A stretch of DNA of 64,000 nt. It comes from Linnemannia schmuckeri (taxonomy: Eukaryota > Mortierellomycota > Mortierellomycetes > Mortierellales > Mortierellaceae). Shown here piece by piece: positions 11,473 to 22,567 of the stretch; position 1 is the first letter of the stretch, and the number at the start of each line of letters is the position of its first letter. The position numbers and the translations under genes were made by a program. The stretch is taken from assembly GCA_029449235.1 (NCBI GenBank), contig JANATG010000003.1, positions 1,426,001-1,490,000 of the forward strand. The letters run 5' to 3'. The notes below the pieces were generated by a model that was not told where the DNA came from, made no database searches, and saw nothing but the letters and a program-made list of their open reading frames with translations.

Positions 11473-14400
11473 TTACCAGCGACTGCCAAATCCACTTCCA
11501 AACCCACTTCCAAACCCGCTTCCGAATCCACCACCAAACCCACTGCTTCCACCGCCACCACTTGTGCTACCACCACTACCACCGTAATGATCAGCCTCGG
11601 CAACAAGTGTGGTCCCAGTGCACCAAGGACTATCCATGACCTGACCAATCTTCCAGCGATCATCAGGCTTGGATCTAAACATATGCCTCAACAAATCACG
11701 CGCCTCGGCACTGCACTCCGTCGGGTCTTCATACCGGCCGTTCAGGATCTGGTGCTGAAGTCGTGGTTCGTACTCGTCCTGGAAGGGCAGACGGCCTGTG
11801 AGGAGGGCATAGAGGACCACACCAAGGGACCAGACATCGGATGAAGGGCAGCGGAGAGGTTTTTGGGATCGCAGTTGCTCAGGTGAACAGTAGGCGAGCG
11901 ATCCTCCAACCATGTCCTCTTCCTCCTCATCCTCCTCCATCATCACACTGCTGCTGCTTGCGTGACTCGAGCATCCGTCCTGGGAGAGAGTGTGAGAGTG
12001 ACCCTGGCTGCTGCTACTGTCGGTGGAAGTGTTCATAGCTCGAGGGTTGTAGATGGTGGGCGAACCAAAGTACGAAGCCGCCTCCTCATTCTGGTATTCG
12101 GCCAGTCCGAAATCGCAAATCTTCCAGGTCCCGTCTTCGTGTTGCAGGATGTTCTCGAGCTTGATATCACGGTGCACAATCCGACGCTCCTCATGAAGGT
12201 ACCGAACCGCTTCTGCAACCTGATTGAAAATCCGTCTCGCATGATCCTCATCCAATCCCGTCCTAGTACTGCTGCTGCTGCTACCCCATCCTCCACCAAA
12301 GCCCGAAGACGACGTAGACGCTGCCGATGACGACGCTGCTGCTGCTGAGGTTTCGCGAGTGATATAGTCCAAAAGATGTCCACCCGAGCACAGCTCACAA
12401 AATACAAACGTATCCGTTGGGAGTTTCTCGACGGCCAAAAACGGAAGCACGTTCGGGTGGGTGAGACGACTCCAGATGGCAATTTCCTTGTCCAACATCC
12501 TCTGGACCCGATCGTTGTCTGTCAACCCTGTCTGTGTCTTGACAATCTTGACTGCCACCTGCGCGACCATTCCGTCCAAGTGGATCGCAAATGCCTCGCG
12601 CACCAGAGAGAATCCACCATGGCCGATAACCTTGCCCATGATAAAGTCGCCAACCTGTTCACCCTCCTCGTCGGGTGCCATCCGCGGGGCAGTGACCTCG
12701 ACAAAGTTGGACAGGAAGGCTACTGCAGGGGAGTAAGGCAGGGAGCTGTAGGAGGAAGAAGTCACCATGGCAGTACTGGGAGAGACGGCGTTGCTGCTGT
12801 TCTGATGGAAGGGGAATGAGGTTGTTGACGAGAAGGAAGAGTTGAAGCTGGGTCGTGTTCCTGAGGAGATGGTTCTCGAGCGGTGAAGACGATTGATGGG
12901 GAAGCTGGGTGTGTTCTCGGGGGCCTTCCACGAGACCGAGAGTTGTTCCAAAGAACTAACCAGGGCAGAGTTGCCGCGAGGGGATGAGGGTGAGAGGGAG
13001 GGGAGGAGAACAGAAGATGAAGGTTGGGTATCAAAGGCGCTGAAAGAATGTTGATGCATAGCCGGTGCTGGAGGCAGGGCCGAGCTGAGCCGAGACTGAC
13101 TGGCCATCATCAGAGGGCGCGTTGAGCTGTTGCTGCTGGTGGCTGGTGTAGTCGCGACAGACGACGGTGGGACGATAGAGGAAGAGGTCGAAGTCGAAGT
13201 GGATGAAGTCGATGACGAAGGAGGGCCTTTCTTCAGTCCAAGAGCAAGTTGTCCTTCAGGTCGAGATTGTAATTGTGCGGTCGTCGAGTGAGACTTGGGC
13301 AACTGGCTGGAGGAGGCAGTTCGCTTTACTGTCGTCGTTGTCGTAGGCGCTGTGATCGTTGTTGTTGTCATTCCTACTGCAACCGATTTTGGGATATCCT
13401 TGGTCACAGGCCTAGGGTTGATAATTGTTGTCGCTTTGACCGTAGAAGGATTCTGCAGGCGGGCTTTGGACGTGTCGACAGAAATATTGAGGTGAGCATG
13501 ATTGGGAGAGTGGATATGGTAGGTCGACTCGGAAGTTGAGGAAGGGGTAGGGGAGGCGTGTTCCTTGCTGTTGTTGCGATTCGCGGGGGTATTACCGCAC
13601 TCAGGAGTAGCAGCAGCCAGCAGAGGATCAAGTTCAGTGACCCGAGCCTCGATCTTTCTGTTGGTTCGTTGTGGGATAGCAATGGCGGCAGGGGAGGGAG
13701 AAGTCGTAGTTGCATGAGGGATGTGGTGAGGAGAGGAGATCGAGGAAGAAGAAGGGGTAGTCGACGGCAAGGGGACATGGCTGATATGGTCTGCTTGGCC
13801 GTGAGGAGATTGTTGCCGTTGTTGTTGTTGCTCCTGCTTGTACTCGATATGTGAGGGGTACTGCGGCATCAACTCGCTGTGGTGATTATGGTGGTTCCGG
13901 GTATCGGGTCGCTTTGTCTCGGTTACAGCGAGGTGATGGTAGTGGTATTGTCGCTGGAGGGTATCCTCATCTTGGTCATATTCATCATCAACAGTGAGCC
14001 GAGTGTACTTTGCAAGGTCCTTGGCCTGGGCAGCCTTTGCAGCCTTGAGGTTGTCTGCCATCACGTTGATGCTGCTATGACTGTCACTGTTGCTATGGCT
14101 ATGGCTATGGCTATACCGTTGCTGATGTTGGTACCGAGACGACAGATCCTCCCCAGCCCTGCCTCGACTATCAACACTGCCGCCTGCAACACCGAAAAGC
14201 GAGTCGTTTGCTTTGAAATTGCCGCTATTGTTGTTGCTGTTGCTTTTACTTGCGATGCCGTTGTTGAAGAACCGGAAGCTTGGTTTGCCAATCGGAATAC
14301 CACGGATCTCGGACGGTAAGTCTGTGTAATGTCCACTATCATGACGCACCTCTGTGTCCTCTACATCCTCATCTTCGTCGTGATCGTCGTCTTTAATGTT

Positions 14401-14790
14401 ATCATCGTCATCAACAAGGTTGATATCGTCGCTAATGTCGGGATGATGAAGGCTGTGGCGGTAATTGCGAGAGTTATTGTTGCTGCTGTTAGTGTTCCGG
14501 TGGGAGTTACCGAGGAGATGATCGATATCGAACTTTGAATTGGCGCCAGTGGTTATTAGACCGACCAGACCGCCATGTCCATTGTTGTTGGAGGCAGACA
14601 AGGTAGTTGAGGATGAAGACGAGGACGAGGAAGAAGACGAAAGGAGTGAGGAGGTGATGTTATTGATGACTGGGTTGTTGTTAGATGCGGTGGCGGTGTG
14701 AGATTGAGAGCGACGGATGGGGGGTCGTTGGTGGGCGTGGACGGGGTGTGAAGAACGGGAAGGGATAGGCTGGGGAATGGAAAATGTCAT
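11473..14790 (-). CDS. Ser/Thr protein kinase with long disordered N-terminus, 1105 aa
   Basis: Uninterrupted 1105-codon frame. About 710 residues of Ser/Asn/His/Gln/Thr-rich sequence precede a kinase domain (about 713-1060). The glycine loop is GHGGFSLV, the VAVK lysine is near 745, HRDIKLEN near 870, DFG near 891, an APE variant CSPEQ near 968, and SDVWSLGVVLYALLTGRLPF follows. The catalytic residues are intact, so it should be active. The HRDIKLEN and SLGVVLY motifs resemble the CAMK/CAMKL (SNF1/NIM1-like) group; the exact subfamily is not resolved. Two insertions stand out: a Ser/Gly-rich stretch after the hinge, and 73 residues between DFG and SPE, including a poly-Ser and a poly-acidic run, where 20-30 is usual. 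The C-terminus is a short GFGSGFGSGF-type repeat ending RW. Many Ser/Thr runs suggest heavy phosphorylation, which is inference. Confidence 0.92.
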   Translation of the reverse strand: MTFSIPQPIPSRSSHPVHAHQRPPIRRSQSHTATASNNNPVINNITSSLLSSSSSSSSSSSTTLSASNNNGHGGLVGLITTGANSKFDIDHLLGNSHRNTNSSNNNSRNYRHSLHHPDISDDINLVDDDDNIKDDDHDEDEDVEDTEVRHDSGHYTDLPSEIRGIPIGKPSFRFFNNGIASKSNSNNNSGNFKANDSLFGVAGGSVDSRGRAGEDLSSRYQHQQRYSHSHSHSNSDSHSSINVMADNLKAAKAAQAKDLAKYTRLTVDDEYDQDEDTLQRQYHYHHLAVTETKRPDTRNHHNHHSELMPQYPSHIEYKQEQQQQRQQSPHGQADHISHVPLPSTTPSSSSISSPHHIPHATTTSPSPAAIAIPQRTNRKIEARVTELDPLLAAATPECGNTPANRNNSKEHASPTPSSTSESTYHIHSPNHAHLNISVDTSKARLQNPSTVKATTIINPRPVTKDIPKSVAVGMTTTTITAPTTTTTVKRTASSSQLPKSHSTTAQLQSRPEGQLALGLKKGPPSSSTSSTSTSTSSSIVPPSSVATTPATSSNSSTRPLMMASQSRLSSALPPAPAMHQHSFSAFDTQPSSSVLLPSLSPSSPRGNSALVSSLEQLSVSWKAPENTPSFPINRLHRSRTISSGTRPSFNSSFSSTTSFPFHQNSSNAVSPSTAMVTSSSYSSLPYSPAVAFLSNFVEVTAPRMAPDEEGEQVGDFIMGKVIGHGGFSLVREAFAIHLDGMVAQVAVKIVKTQTGLTDNDRVQRMLDKEIAIWSRLTHPNVLPFLAVEKLPTDTFVFCELCSGGHLLDYITRETSAAAASSSAASTSSSGFGGGWGSSSSSTRTGLDEDHARRIFNQVAEAVRYLHEERRIVHRDIKLENILQHEDGTWKICDFGLAEYQNEEAASYFGSPTIYNPRAMNTSTDSSSSQGHSHTLSQDGCSSHASSSSVMMEEDEEEEDMVGGSLAYCSPEQLRSQKPLRCPSSDVWSLGVVLYALLTGRLPFQDEYEPRLQHQILNGRYEDPTECSAEARDLLRHMFRSKPDDRWKIGQVMDSPWCTGTTLVAEADHYGGSGGSTSGGGGSSGFGGGFGSGFGSGFGSGFGSRW

Positions 14791-17700
14791 CCAGAAAAGA
14801 AGTGTAGTCTTGAGCGAAAAGAGAAGGAAGAGGAGGAGGAGGAGTCGACTTCGGACAAAAAGGAAAAAAAGATGGCTGTGAGGGTGAGTGGGTCAGGCGA
14901 AGCGGGACGGAGATAACGGAAATATAATTCGATGTAATAATATTATTTACAGTTGTGTAAGGTGCAAGGTGTTGTTGTTGTTGTTGGTGCTGTTGGCAAT
15001 GGAGAAGGAAGAGTGAGTGAGTAAAGTGGTCGTAGACAGGTGAATGAGTTTTGTGGAGCAGAAGAAACAAAAAAAAGGATAAAAGGGGGTTACTGAAGAG
15101 AAAGAGAAAGAAGAGAAAGAAGAAAAGAAGAGGCGAAGGGGAGAAGGAGGGAGCAGCAAAAGATAAGGAAAATGGAGAAGCGACTAAAAAAGGGGACCAG
15201 CAGCAGCATATGAAGACGCAGAACTAAAAAAGAGAGACATCCGGTTGAAGAGATATGGTATCAGACAGTGATTTGATTCAATCGTTAGTTTTCTTCATCA
15301 TCAGACAGACAGACAGACAGACAGACAGAGAGACAGACAGACAGACAAACAACATACAGCATCATCACTTTAGTCTTTTTTTTTTATTTTTTTTCTTATG
15401 CTCAGTGTTCTCAGCCATGAAATGGATGAATGACCCCCTTGCTAATCTCTCTTCCTTTTCTTTCTTTTGGCACTAGTAGAGAGGAGTACATACACCCACC
15501 CATTCTCTTTGTCGCTCTCCCTCCAATTACCTCCGAGTGCGAGTGCGAATGTTGTCCTCTCTCCTCTCCTCTCCCTTATCTTTGTGTGCTCATCCACTTT
15601 CACCTTTGTTTGTTTGTTTGCTTTGTTTGTGTTTGTGCTTGTGCCCCTTTTGATCCTTGCAGATGGATGGGACGAGGATAGGTTGGGATGAATGGGTCAA
15701 GAGACATTACACACAACACACACAAAAGGTGGGGAACGACATGCCATCTCTACATCTCTCCTCTCTCTTCTCTCTTCTCCTTTCTTCGCTCACTGACTAT
15801 TCACTTTTATCACTTCCTTTTCGTGATGCTCGCTTGCATGTGCACCTCTTTTTTTTTTTTTTTTTTTGACTTTCACTCCTCGAGCTACCAGGACTCTTTC
15901 TCCTGCTTTGATGCAGAATCGAACAGGTACAGTGCAATGGACACAGAGAAAAAGAGAGAGCATGAGAGGCAACAACAGCACGACAAAAAAAAAGAAAAAA
16001 ATAAACGACAGATCTTTTATTCGTAGATGAGATAATCACCACACAGGCAAGCGACCCTTCTTTTTCTATTCTGGCATCTACCCGTTCTGTCCACTTTTCT
16101 TTTTTTCTGTGTCCTGGTCACCAGGGTTGTCCTTGCATGAAAAGAAAAAAAATAGGGCTCTCATCCGACACACAAGACACTAATTCACACTCTTTTATTA
16201 CTCTTTTTCTATTTTGCTGTTCTTACCTGCTTCTGCCTTGTTCACCGCTTTGTGATGGGTCGATACGATGTGGTGTTCCCTTCGCTTTCTTGCGATTGGA
16301 TGTCCAAGCTTGCACCTCATCATATGACCCTTACCTTCCCCTTTTTCCTGAATTCCTATGCCATGACTGTATTTGTCTGGCTTAGCAAGCAAGCAATTGA
16401 ACAAAAAAAAAAAAATGCGTTTTTCTAGAAGTGGTGTAGTGGGTATTTATTTTGTACGAGTTTCACCTGACCTTGTCTTTTTCTATCCTTTCAAAGCTTC
16501 CTACAACTACAAGGGACATTACACATCTAAACTAGACATCTCTTTGACAGAGGCCATTAGAGACATCATCATCACTCACACAAACATAAACCCACATTTG
16601 GTTACTACCGGAGGCCGTAGCAGTCAATCACAGAACATTTGTTTTCTTTCGGTCATTTCTTTTGAGGTCCCTTGCTTTTTTTTTTTCTAGTAATTTTTTT
16701 TTTATGTCAAGAGGTGAATGAAGAAAGGGAGCCGGGCCTTCCCGATAATTTAAAAAGGCGAGTACATTTTACAGCTCCATCAGTCTCCGGCATAAAATAA
16801 AACGAATACAAAAAAAATTCACAGACGATCTTGGATGTTATCACTGTTGTGACTCCGGTCATCAAGAGGTTACACGCACGAACAGAAAAGAGACGAGGTC
16901 CGACGAGCGGACGGATGGTCTCGACGGACTTGACGGAGCCAGGGACGGAGTGAAAAGGCAAAATAATTGAAAGGATCCCTTGAAACTATTACTTTTTTGT
17001 ATTTCGATCATAAATTGGACCCACGATTCTGATACCTGATCCTGCGAAACCAAACATAATAACCTGGTAGCAAAAAAAAAAAAAAAAAAAAAAGAGTGAT
17101 TAATGGTCGATGTACACTCGGTGGCTCCTTTCCCACCCTCTTTCCTTCTCTTTCGATCACTTCAAACACCAAAACTCATCATCAACTTTTTAGAGTGACC
17201 CCGGAGTCTCGAAAACTTTAATATACAGAGACAAAAAAAAAGTATGATGAATGGTGGAGGGTGATGAGTTATATTGGAGCCGGCAGTGGTGGCCCCCGCC
17301 TCATTTCTTATTTTTTTTTTGCTCTCAACTCTTATCCAATCGTCCATTAGCCTTCCCCTTTTATGGCGACTTGTGAACCCTCCTTTCACAGAAAAGCAAC
17401 ATAGAGATACGCGGTAATATTTTCTACTCTTTCCCAGTTGTCATGTGAAATGGGCAACAGCAACAACAAAAAAGACATCATAAACCCTGCGCTGTTACTC
17501 CGATCTCCTTTCGTCCTCTTGTCTCTTTCTCCCTGTTGTACTGTACTGTACATCCTCACCCCTGTCTATCTGCATCCCTCCCTTCCGGGAATGCCTTAGT
17601 ATCCTTTGCAATCAGGTAAGAAAAAGAAAGATGACATCGTTTTTTCTTCCCCTGCCCTGCCGGGAAGAAAAGCAAGCATTGTAGGGCTGACTGACTTTAT

Positions 17701-18223
17701 GCATTTCAAAGTAAACTACCTTGGATGGGAGCATTTTCGCAGGACAGTAAAGGAGGAGTGGACGAACTGCGTTTTGGTTGGTCCGATCAACACATACCAT
17801 ACCAGACTCGAGTAGGCGAGTGGAGTGCTCAGAAAGAACAGGTGTGTGCAATGCATGCATTTGCATTGTATCGCAATAGGAAGGAGTATGTCTTATCAAA
17901 AAAGAGAGTACATGACCTGCTTAGGAATCTGATCTGCTGGATACTATCAACACCATTGGTCATCCCTCTTGGTCGTTCTTGAACATGCAACATAACAAAA
18001 CATAACTTGAGAGGCGCACAAAACAAATTCATTTTTGAGAATGTTTTACAGATACATTACATGGCAGGTACGATAAAAAAAGAGAGATAATTTGTACAAA
18101 GGTGAAAAAATGAAAAAGGAAAAAAAAAAAAAGAAAAAAAACGAAAAAAAAAAGAAAAAAAAAAAACGTCGGAAAGATCGTTCAATGAAGGAAAAAAAAA
18201 TCAAAAAAAAATCAGTCAACGCT
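14791..18223. other. Gene-poor 3.4-kb region
   Basis: 5' flank of the kinase gene (purine-rich to about 15200), then AT- and pyrimidine-rich DNA up to the 3' end of the DP gene. Short frames here lack domains, composition bias or plausible splice partners, so none is called. Visible landmarks are the CAGA tetranucleotide repeat (15302-15347), T runs near 15850 and an A23-type run near 17070. An AAAG-rich purine tract lies at 18100-18170. Confidence 0.5.
15302..15347. repeat. (CAGA)n tetranucleotide microsatellite
   Basis: About eleven CAGA units with one AGAG interruption, in non-coding DNA upstream of the kinase gene. Confidence 0.9.
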
Positions 18224-21200
18224 TCAAGAGCATACCATGGCGCGCTCATAGCCATTGCTGACAGTGACACGGACATCAACTCCAGAGTCCGTCATCTCAT
18301 GGCTGGAGATCTCACCAGCTGCTCTAGCCCCGGCTCCAGCCGCCATCGCAAAGCATCCAGATGGGATCATGTCCTCGGGCAACATCTCCTTCAACTCGTT
18401 CAATGACACCGTGTTCATGCCCAGATCGCCCAAAATCTCGGTGTCAGAGATAATGCTCAGTTCATCCTGGTGTGGGATCTTGACCTCCACCATAGTCGTT
18501 TCATCTCCTGTCACTCCACAATGTCTCTTGCTCTTGCCACTAATAGAGAAAATCGATTCATCAAGACGGTGATTAGGATTAAACATTCAATACTTCTACT
18601 AGATACGATTCATGAAAAAGCAATGATGCTCACCTTTTGCGAGGGCGTTGATCCTCCCGCATGCGACGAACAACAGAAATGTTTGCCTCGGAGTCAGAGC
18701 TCTGACCTGCATATCCAGGAATTCGTACAATCACAAACGGAAGTTGAATCCTCTGTCCTTCCTCCGCATTCGCCCTCTCAATTGCCGCTTCCTTTTCCTG
18801 ACGTTTATGAGCTCGCTTCTCCTTTCGTTCGCGTCGCTCCCGTCTCTCCTGCTTGCGCAATCGACGAGCTTCTTCATCCTCTGGCTGTCCAATCTCCCCA
18901 ATGTCATTCGCTCCTTCGTGATCATGACTGCCATCCTCGCCAAGGTCGACACGTGGTGTACCTTGACGCGACGCGTGGTGACCATTGCGCTTCTCCCGGC
19001 GCTCTTGGCGTTCCATCTTACGGATCCGGCGAGCTGTCTCCTCGTCGATATCTTCTTCAGTCTCATCTCCTACCATTCGTCCTACAACTTGTCCATCTTC
19101 CACGCCCTCGCCCTGTTTATCTGGACGTGGTGTAGAGTGTCGATGGTGGCGTCTTTCAGATCGCTTCTTGTGTTCGTCACCACTCACTCGTTGCTTCTCA
19201 TCCACATCCTTGCTATGACCATCACCAGACTGAACGCGCTTTTCCCCTCGCTCTTGCTTCCGGAGTCGTCTGCGCTCCTGTCGCTCCAGCTCTTTGCTCT
19301 CGAGCAGTTTGTTGCGCTTGATCAAATTGTTCAATTGTACATGCTATGTATACAATATTGGTGGCAAAAATGATTGGTTAATTTTGTGATCAATCGTAAA
19401 TCAATCCATCGCAATAGTAAACATGCCCAACAAAAAGAGATCAAACTTACCCGAGCTACCTGGTCTTGAAGCTGTGCCATTTCCAACGCATTCTTTAACT
19501 TCATAGCCTCGACTTCTTTCTATTTATCACAATGAAAAGGTTGGCAATGCATCGTCAGTAAGAGTTCATAACGGAACACTCATCCCTCCACAATGGCCAA
19601 CACATATCTAGGAAAAGCGAAAAGCACCAAAAAAGGCCAAATACCTGAAGTTGCTCAATTTCCATGTCATCATCTTCAGGTTCCTCACTCTCGTCAGCGC
19701 CATCACGCTCTTGTTGAGCCAAGGTACGACCTGGCAAGTTTACGCCGCTGACTCGCCGAGATGCCTCACGGATGACTCTGGCGTCCTGGAGACCGATCCA
19801 GCAAATCTCTTTTTTATCCATCGAAATGATATCCAGTGCCTGCAAAATGTTGAGGGCATCATACACTCGACGACGAATGTTCTAATAGCAATCGATAAAT
19901 GAAGAACCGTTTCATTAGGGGTTGTTGCAGAGCATTAAACATACGACCACGGATGTTGTTTGCATCAACTGGTCGACTTACGCCTTGTCCGGCAGGTTCC
20001 TGAGGATTGCCTCCATCTGCTCGGTCAGCCTGAAGCGTTCCAGCTGGAATGCCAGCAAGGTCATTAACAACCTAAGTATATGTTGGTGGTGGGAATAATA
20101 GTGATGTTAGTGATTGCCTCTTGGTCCTGTCAAAATTATTAATTGCTCCATGCGAGGAAAAGAGTAACAAACGTAAGCAACTTACATCATTATAGGTGGT
20201 CACACCTCTTGCCTCCACATGATCGCATACTAGAGGGGCATAATACCCTAGACCTTTGCCATGAAGACTCTGCGATCCAGCGCCTTCTTGTCCATGGTTA
20301 TCCTCATCTAGCCTAAATAAGTGTTAAACAAAACAGTGATATGAATTAGTTAGTTTCTTTCCAAATTGATCACCATTGTGACATGGTTTGATGACTACAC
20401 ACATACTCCTTAAAGAAACTTACTCCGCAAAAGCATCGTCAAGGGCTGCTTGAACAGACGGTAACCGTGGTGCCTTTTTCCGTGGAGTGGCTTTGGCCCG
20501 TGCCTTGCCAGAAGATTTTGTGTCTTCCCTCAACGGACTTCCTCCTATGCTAGGCTTGCGACTACTCGAAGAAGACGCAAAGGTGCTATGTCCCTCCTCG
20601 TTATCGTCGTCATCCTCCTCCTCATCGCCATGCCCTCCTTCACGAAGCGTGTGGGCCGGCCGCGACTTTGTCTTTAGGGGACTGGGAATGATCGGCTGTC
20701 TATCCATTGGCTTGTCTAACCGCGCATGCTTCGAAACGGGCTGGCCGTCCTCGTCGTCGTCATCATCCTCTTCCTCTTCATGTTCGCGTTCACGGACATC
20801 GTCCTGTTCAGAGCAATGCTCCATGTCGTGGTCGTCCTGATCATGGCTGGCATGGCGGTAGTCCACGGGAGACTCGGATATATACAGTAGCTGATGCCCT
20901 GGGTGCGAAAAGTGGGCCGGGAGGGCCGGGAGAGCCTGAAAGGGCGCTTTGGCGTTGTCAAATACAGAACCAGTACGGAGCGTTGAGTGAGGAAGGGTAG
21001 AGCGAGGGGTCGCAGGCGAGTGTCTACTATCTGCGCTAAGAGATTGGGAAGAGGCGCTTTGATACGAAAGGGGCGGACAATCGCCGGTCGACTTGCGGTC
21101 ACCACTCCACTGAGTACGAATCCGCAAATTCTTCTGCGAGACCTTGGGGTTGCTCTCGTGAGCGAGGTCTGCCATAAATACCGGTTCATGACCCTGGGGA

Positions 21201-22567
21201 GCTCTGCGTGGTACTGTTGGATGGTAGTGTGACGCCGGACTTGACAGAGCAGATTCTGGGTGAGGCAGCGGGATCTGAGTGGTGTCAAGCGTTGGAGTTG
21301 TTGTCCCATGGGATAGCGTCCCCATAGAGGCGGGCTCTTGGCTGGGAGGATGGGAAGGTTGGGTGTGAGAAGAGAGCCGTGAGTGCGGGACTGAATGGGT
21401 CGAAGAGGAGAGGCTGGTTAGAACATAGTGGCGATCTGCAATGCCTTCCTGTTGGGTATATGCTATATGGTCTACTGCTAATCCTTCTATTGGTGTTCCT
21501 AGTGATCTGTCGTGGCGGTGGGATAACACTGAGGATGACCGTGGGTAGCTTGACCAAGATCGGTCTGATCCTGATGGTGCTTGTAGTGGCGAAGGATGAC
21601 CACTGCTATTATGAGTCTGCTGGATTGGAGTTGAATCGTACGTCGATGGGTAAGACTGTGGTAGGTAAGGGTGGGCGGTATGGTCATGAGCAGGTGGAGG
21701 TGCAGAAGGAGGGGTACCCTGCGCTGGCTCTTGGCGGTGAGGAGCAGAGTAGGAGGAGGAAGAGCGTTCGGGAGAGGGCTCCCATGGTCGGTGCTGATGC
21801 TGCAGGTCATGGCGATAGTGTCCATGAGGCTGAGAGTGAGAATATACTCTGTCTCGAAGGGGAGAGGAATCCTGCGACTCTGATTGTCTGCTCAGTGGGG
21901 AAGGCATATGCTGTGAATGGTGCTGGTAATCAGGTTGTGGCAGTTGGTCGTGTGGGTAGTAGCTCATAGTAGAGGACGACGAGGAGGAGGAAGGGGGAGT
22001 GGAGTTTTGTTGATTGTGATTGCTATTGTTGTTGTTGTTGTTGTGGAAGTGAAGATAGTGTTGAGAATGGGGATGGGAAGCGTAGGACTGTGAGGGGCTA
22101 TTGGAGCTATTAATACCATGCGGACTCCTGGGGGCGCCTTCTGGAGCATGGTATGAGGGAGAATCTGAATAACGGGCAGCTCGGTAGTGAGGACTGCCGG
22201 TGTAGTCCCTTTGCTGCTGCTGCTGTTGTAGTTGCTGTTGTTGTGAGTATGTCAGCTGCTGTTCTGAGTGCTGTTGTTGTTGTTGCTCAAAGTGTTGCAG
22301 TTTCTGGTCATGGTCACAGTGCTGTTGTATTTGTTGTTGTTGTTCGGGGTGTGGTTGCTGTTGTTGTTGGTGGTGGTGTGGATGATTAATATTATTATTA
22401 GAATGCTGCTGCTGGCGCTGAGGGTGTGGAGGAAGGTGTTGTTGTTGCTGTTGTTGGTGGTGTTGGTGGTACTGCTGTGGAGAGTGAGTAACGTGTGGGT
22501 GTGAGCATGGAGGATGCTGTTGCTGAGGATGTTGTTGCTGGTTCAGCAACCTATCCGAGGGCGTCAT
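18224..22567 (-). CDS. TFDP: DP-family transcription factor (E2F dimerization partner), ~1230 aa
   Basis: Seven exons on the minus strand join in frame to 1230 codons plus stop: 22567-20424, 20312-20186, 20071-19982, 19881-19645, 19519-19451, 19343-18634 and 18539-18224. Exon 1 gives a ~714-aa Q/H/S/P-rich extension. The DP winged helix follows: HGKGLGYYAPLVCDHV at about 732 and GVTTYNDVVNDLAG, then NIRRRVYDALNIL (about 788) with KKEICWIGL, the DEF-box hallmark. The coiled-coil dimer helix is LQDQVARHVQLNNLIKRN. The marked-box-like C-terminal part begins IQLPFVIVRI and ends in an acidic EILGDLGM helix. DP proteins pair with E2F to bind cell-cycle promoters in the nucleus. Human TFDP1 is about 410 aa, so this one is three times larger. 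It has a ~160-aa Lys/Arg/Glu-rich insertion between the coiled coil and the marked box. The family is certain; the start of exon 1 is the first ATG of the long frame. Confidence 0.93.

Noticed and set aside
16137..17389. Several short frames in the 15-18 kb gap
   Set aside because: No domain, no codon or composition bias, and no splice partners on either strand.
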